58,097 nt of DNA, from NCBI GenBank assembly GCA_019638695.1, contig JAHBTG010000010.1:1-58097 (forward strand), given 5' to 3'. Positions 57,061-58,097 of the stretch are shown one piece after another (positions within the stretch are counted from its first letter, which is position 1; every line of letters starts with the position of its first letter). This DNA is from Bacteroidota bacterium. GTDB lineage: Bacteria; Bacteroidota; Bacteroidia; J057; JAJTIE01. The notes below the pieces were generated by a model. That model made no database searches. It was not told the origin of the DNA and saw nothing but the letters and a program-made list of their open reading frames with translations. A program made the translations under genes and the position numbers.

Positions 57061-58097
57061 ATGCGCATTCGTTTGCCCATTCGCTTCAGGGTAGTCTATC
57101 TCATCACCCTGGCGGCCGTGCTGCTGGTGGCCGGCGCCATAGCTTATTCGAATATGCTGGTGCGCAAGCTCGCCCATAAAGAAGAGCAGCTCGTGCGCTT
57201 CTGGGCAGAGAGCTATCATTACCTGCTCAACAGCCTGGCGGATACTACCCAGGAGGGTATTTCCCCGGAAAACAGCTTCCTGGTCAACCGCCTCATCATT
57301 CAGCAGGGAGACCCGGAGAAGCGGCTGTTTTCCGTGCCGGCCATTGTGACGGACAGTGCAGGTAATATCCTGAATGACAACCTGTTGCTGGACAGTTCCT
57401 TGACCGATGCTGAGAGGAAAGCGGTGCTGCAGGAAGAGCTGGAGCAGATGCGTAATTATGCACAGGAGCCCATTGTCATAGATATCCCGGGCAACCGGCA
57501 ATACCTGTGGTATCGCGAGACGGATGAGCTGCGGCTCCTGCGCTATTACCCTTATATCACCCTGGGTGTGCTGGGCATCTTTTCCCTGCTGGTCCTGGCC
57601 TATCTATGGACCGTGCAGCGCAGCCAGCAAAACCGCCTCTGGGCCGGCCTGGCCAAGGAAACCGCGCATCAGCTGGGTACACCCATTTCCGGCCTTATCG
57701 CCTGGATAGAGATCATTCGCATGCAGGAACACAGCGAGGCCGCCTTTATTGCCCGCGAGCTGGACAGAGATGTGCAGCAGTTACAGGTCATTGCCGAGCG
57801 GTTTGGCAAAATAGGTTCGGAACCCGATCTGAAGCCCCTGGAGCTGGGCCCTGTGCTGCACCAGTCGGTGGCTTATATCCGCACCCGGCTGGGGCGCAGT
57901 GGTAAGGTGCAGTTTGTCTTTACGGACGAACTGCCTGCCGGCGCCCGGGTTTTGCTGAGTCCCACGCTTTTCGTGTGGGTGATTGAGAACCTGCTGAAAA
58001 ATGCCATAGATGCGATGGCAGACCGCGAAGGCACCATTACTGTGCATGCCTTTGCCCGCGGCCCCTGGCTGATGATAGATGTGGAAGACCAGGGCAA
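57061..58097 (+). CDS. Membrane sensor histidine kinase (runs off the window)
   Basis: At least 345 residues, with the 3' end outside the window. The ATG at 57061 opens MRIRLPIRFRVVYLITLAAVLLVAGAIAY, the first transmembrane helix, followed by a periplasmic region of about 130 residues (residues ~33-163) and a second helix near 165-185 (YITLGVLGIFSLLVLAYLW). The H box has His203 in AKETAHQLGTPISGLIAW, and the N box reads ENLLKNAIDAMADREG. The sensed signal is not evident. The first gene on its side of the palindromic divergent promoter, it should be almost leaderless. Confidence 0.9.
   Translation, partial: MRIRLPIRFRVVYLITLAAVLLVAGAIAYSNMLVRKLAHKEEQLVRFWAESYHYLLNSLADTTQEGISPENSFLVNRLIIQQGDPEKRLFSVPAIVTDSAGNILNDNLLLDSSLTDAERKAVLQEELEQMRNYAQEPIVIDIPGNRQYLWYRETDELRLLRYYPYITLGVLGIFSLLVLAYLWTVQRSQQNRLWAGLAKETAHQLGTPISGLIAWIEIIRMQEHSEAAFIARELDRDVQQLQVIAERFGKIGSEPDLKPLELGPVLHQSVAYIRTRLGRSGKVQFVFTDELPAGARVLLSPTLFVWVIENLLKNAIDAMADREGTITVHAFARGPWLMIDVEDQG

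Overview
The window is a chromosomal segment of a Bacteroidota bacterium with fairly high G+C (high 50s percent by eye). Several points support this: a type A C-terminal sorting domain of the type IX secretion system (51659-52507); promoters with the Bacteroidota -7 box TAnnTTTG and a TTG/TTTG element about 19-20 bases upstream, with few Shine-Dalgarno sequences; the cell-envelope run ftsX, DUF3098, uppP, truB, ribF; a Bacteroidota-style biosynthetic arginine decarboxylase; and many small families that I know mainly from this phylum. An order such as Chitinophagales would fit, but that is a guess. I see no phage, plasmid, transposase, CRISPR array, rRNA or tRNA. Nearly all of the window is ordinary chromosomal gene content.

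Layout. 1-323 is a non-coding repeat island. 324-3693 (minus) holds an unknown anchored protein, a short-chain dehydrogenase and an M20 dipeptidase. 3871-7754 (plus) holds a propeller-OmpA envelope protein, dprA and an outer-membrane barrel. glyA stands alone at 8536. 9887-16502 (minus) runs glycosyltransferase, dnaX, fmt, apaG, a terminator, then osmC, a DUF7935-like protein and a crotonase. A SulP transporter follows (plus), then phoH with a vitamin-B12/metal-binding receptor (minus). 20156-21196 is a second, larger repeat island. 21197-25652 carries small stress-type genes and a three-gene TPM/Tim44-zinc-ribbon cluster. 25655-32605 (minus) is pfkB, ftsX, DUF3098, uppP, truB, ribF and a dipeptidyl-peptidase IV. 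32785-39029 (plus) has rpmE, an RG-rich NYN-like protein, an MFS exporter and a four-gene copper operon with an MbnP/MbnH pair. 39054-45421 is a secreted protein divergent from a very large propeller histidine kinase and a receiver-GAF-kinase. The remainder has a flippase, a fatty-acid hydroxylase, DUF4159, two coupled M16-like proteins that lack the zinc-protease motif, a T9SS cargo, speA, an outer-membrane protein, argS, gtrA and a truncated histidine kinase at the right edge.

The points most worth following up are: a run of ten A in dnaX after which both alternative frames stop at once, suggesting programmed slippage that makes a short gamma subunit; the two catalytically dead M16 proteins, one fused to an OmpA domain and the other a lipoprotein; the copper operon; a 115-residue coiled coil inserted in a sensor-kinase propeller; a duplicated Tim44/zinc-ribbon protein; and several promoters so close to the start codon that the mRNAs should be leaderless or nearly so.
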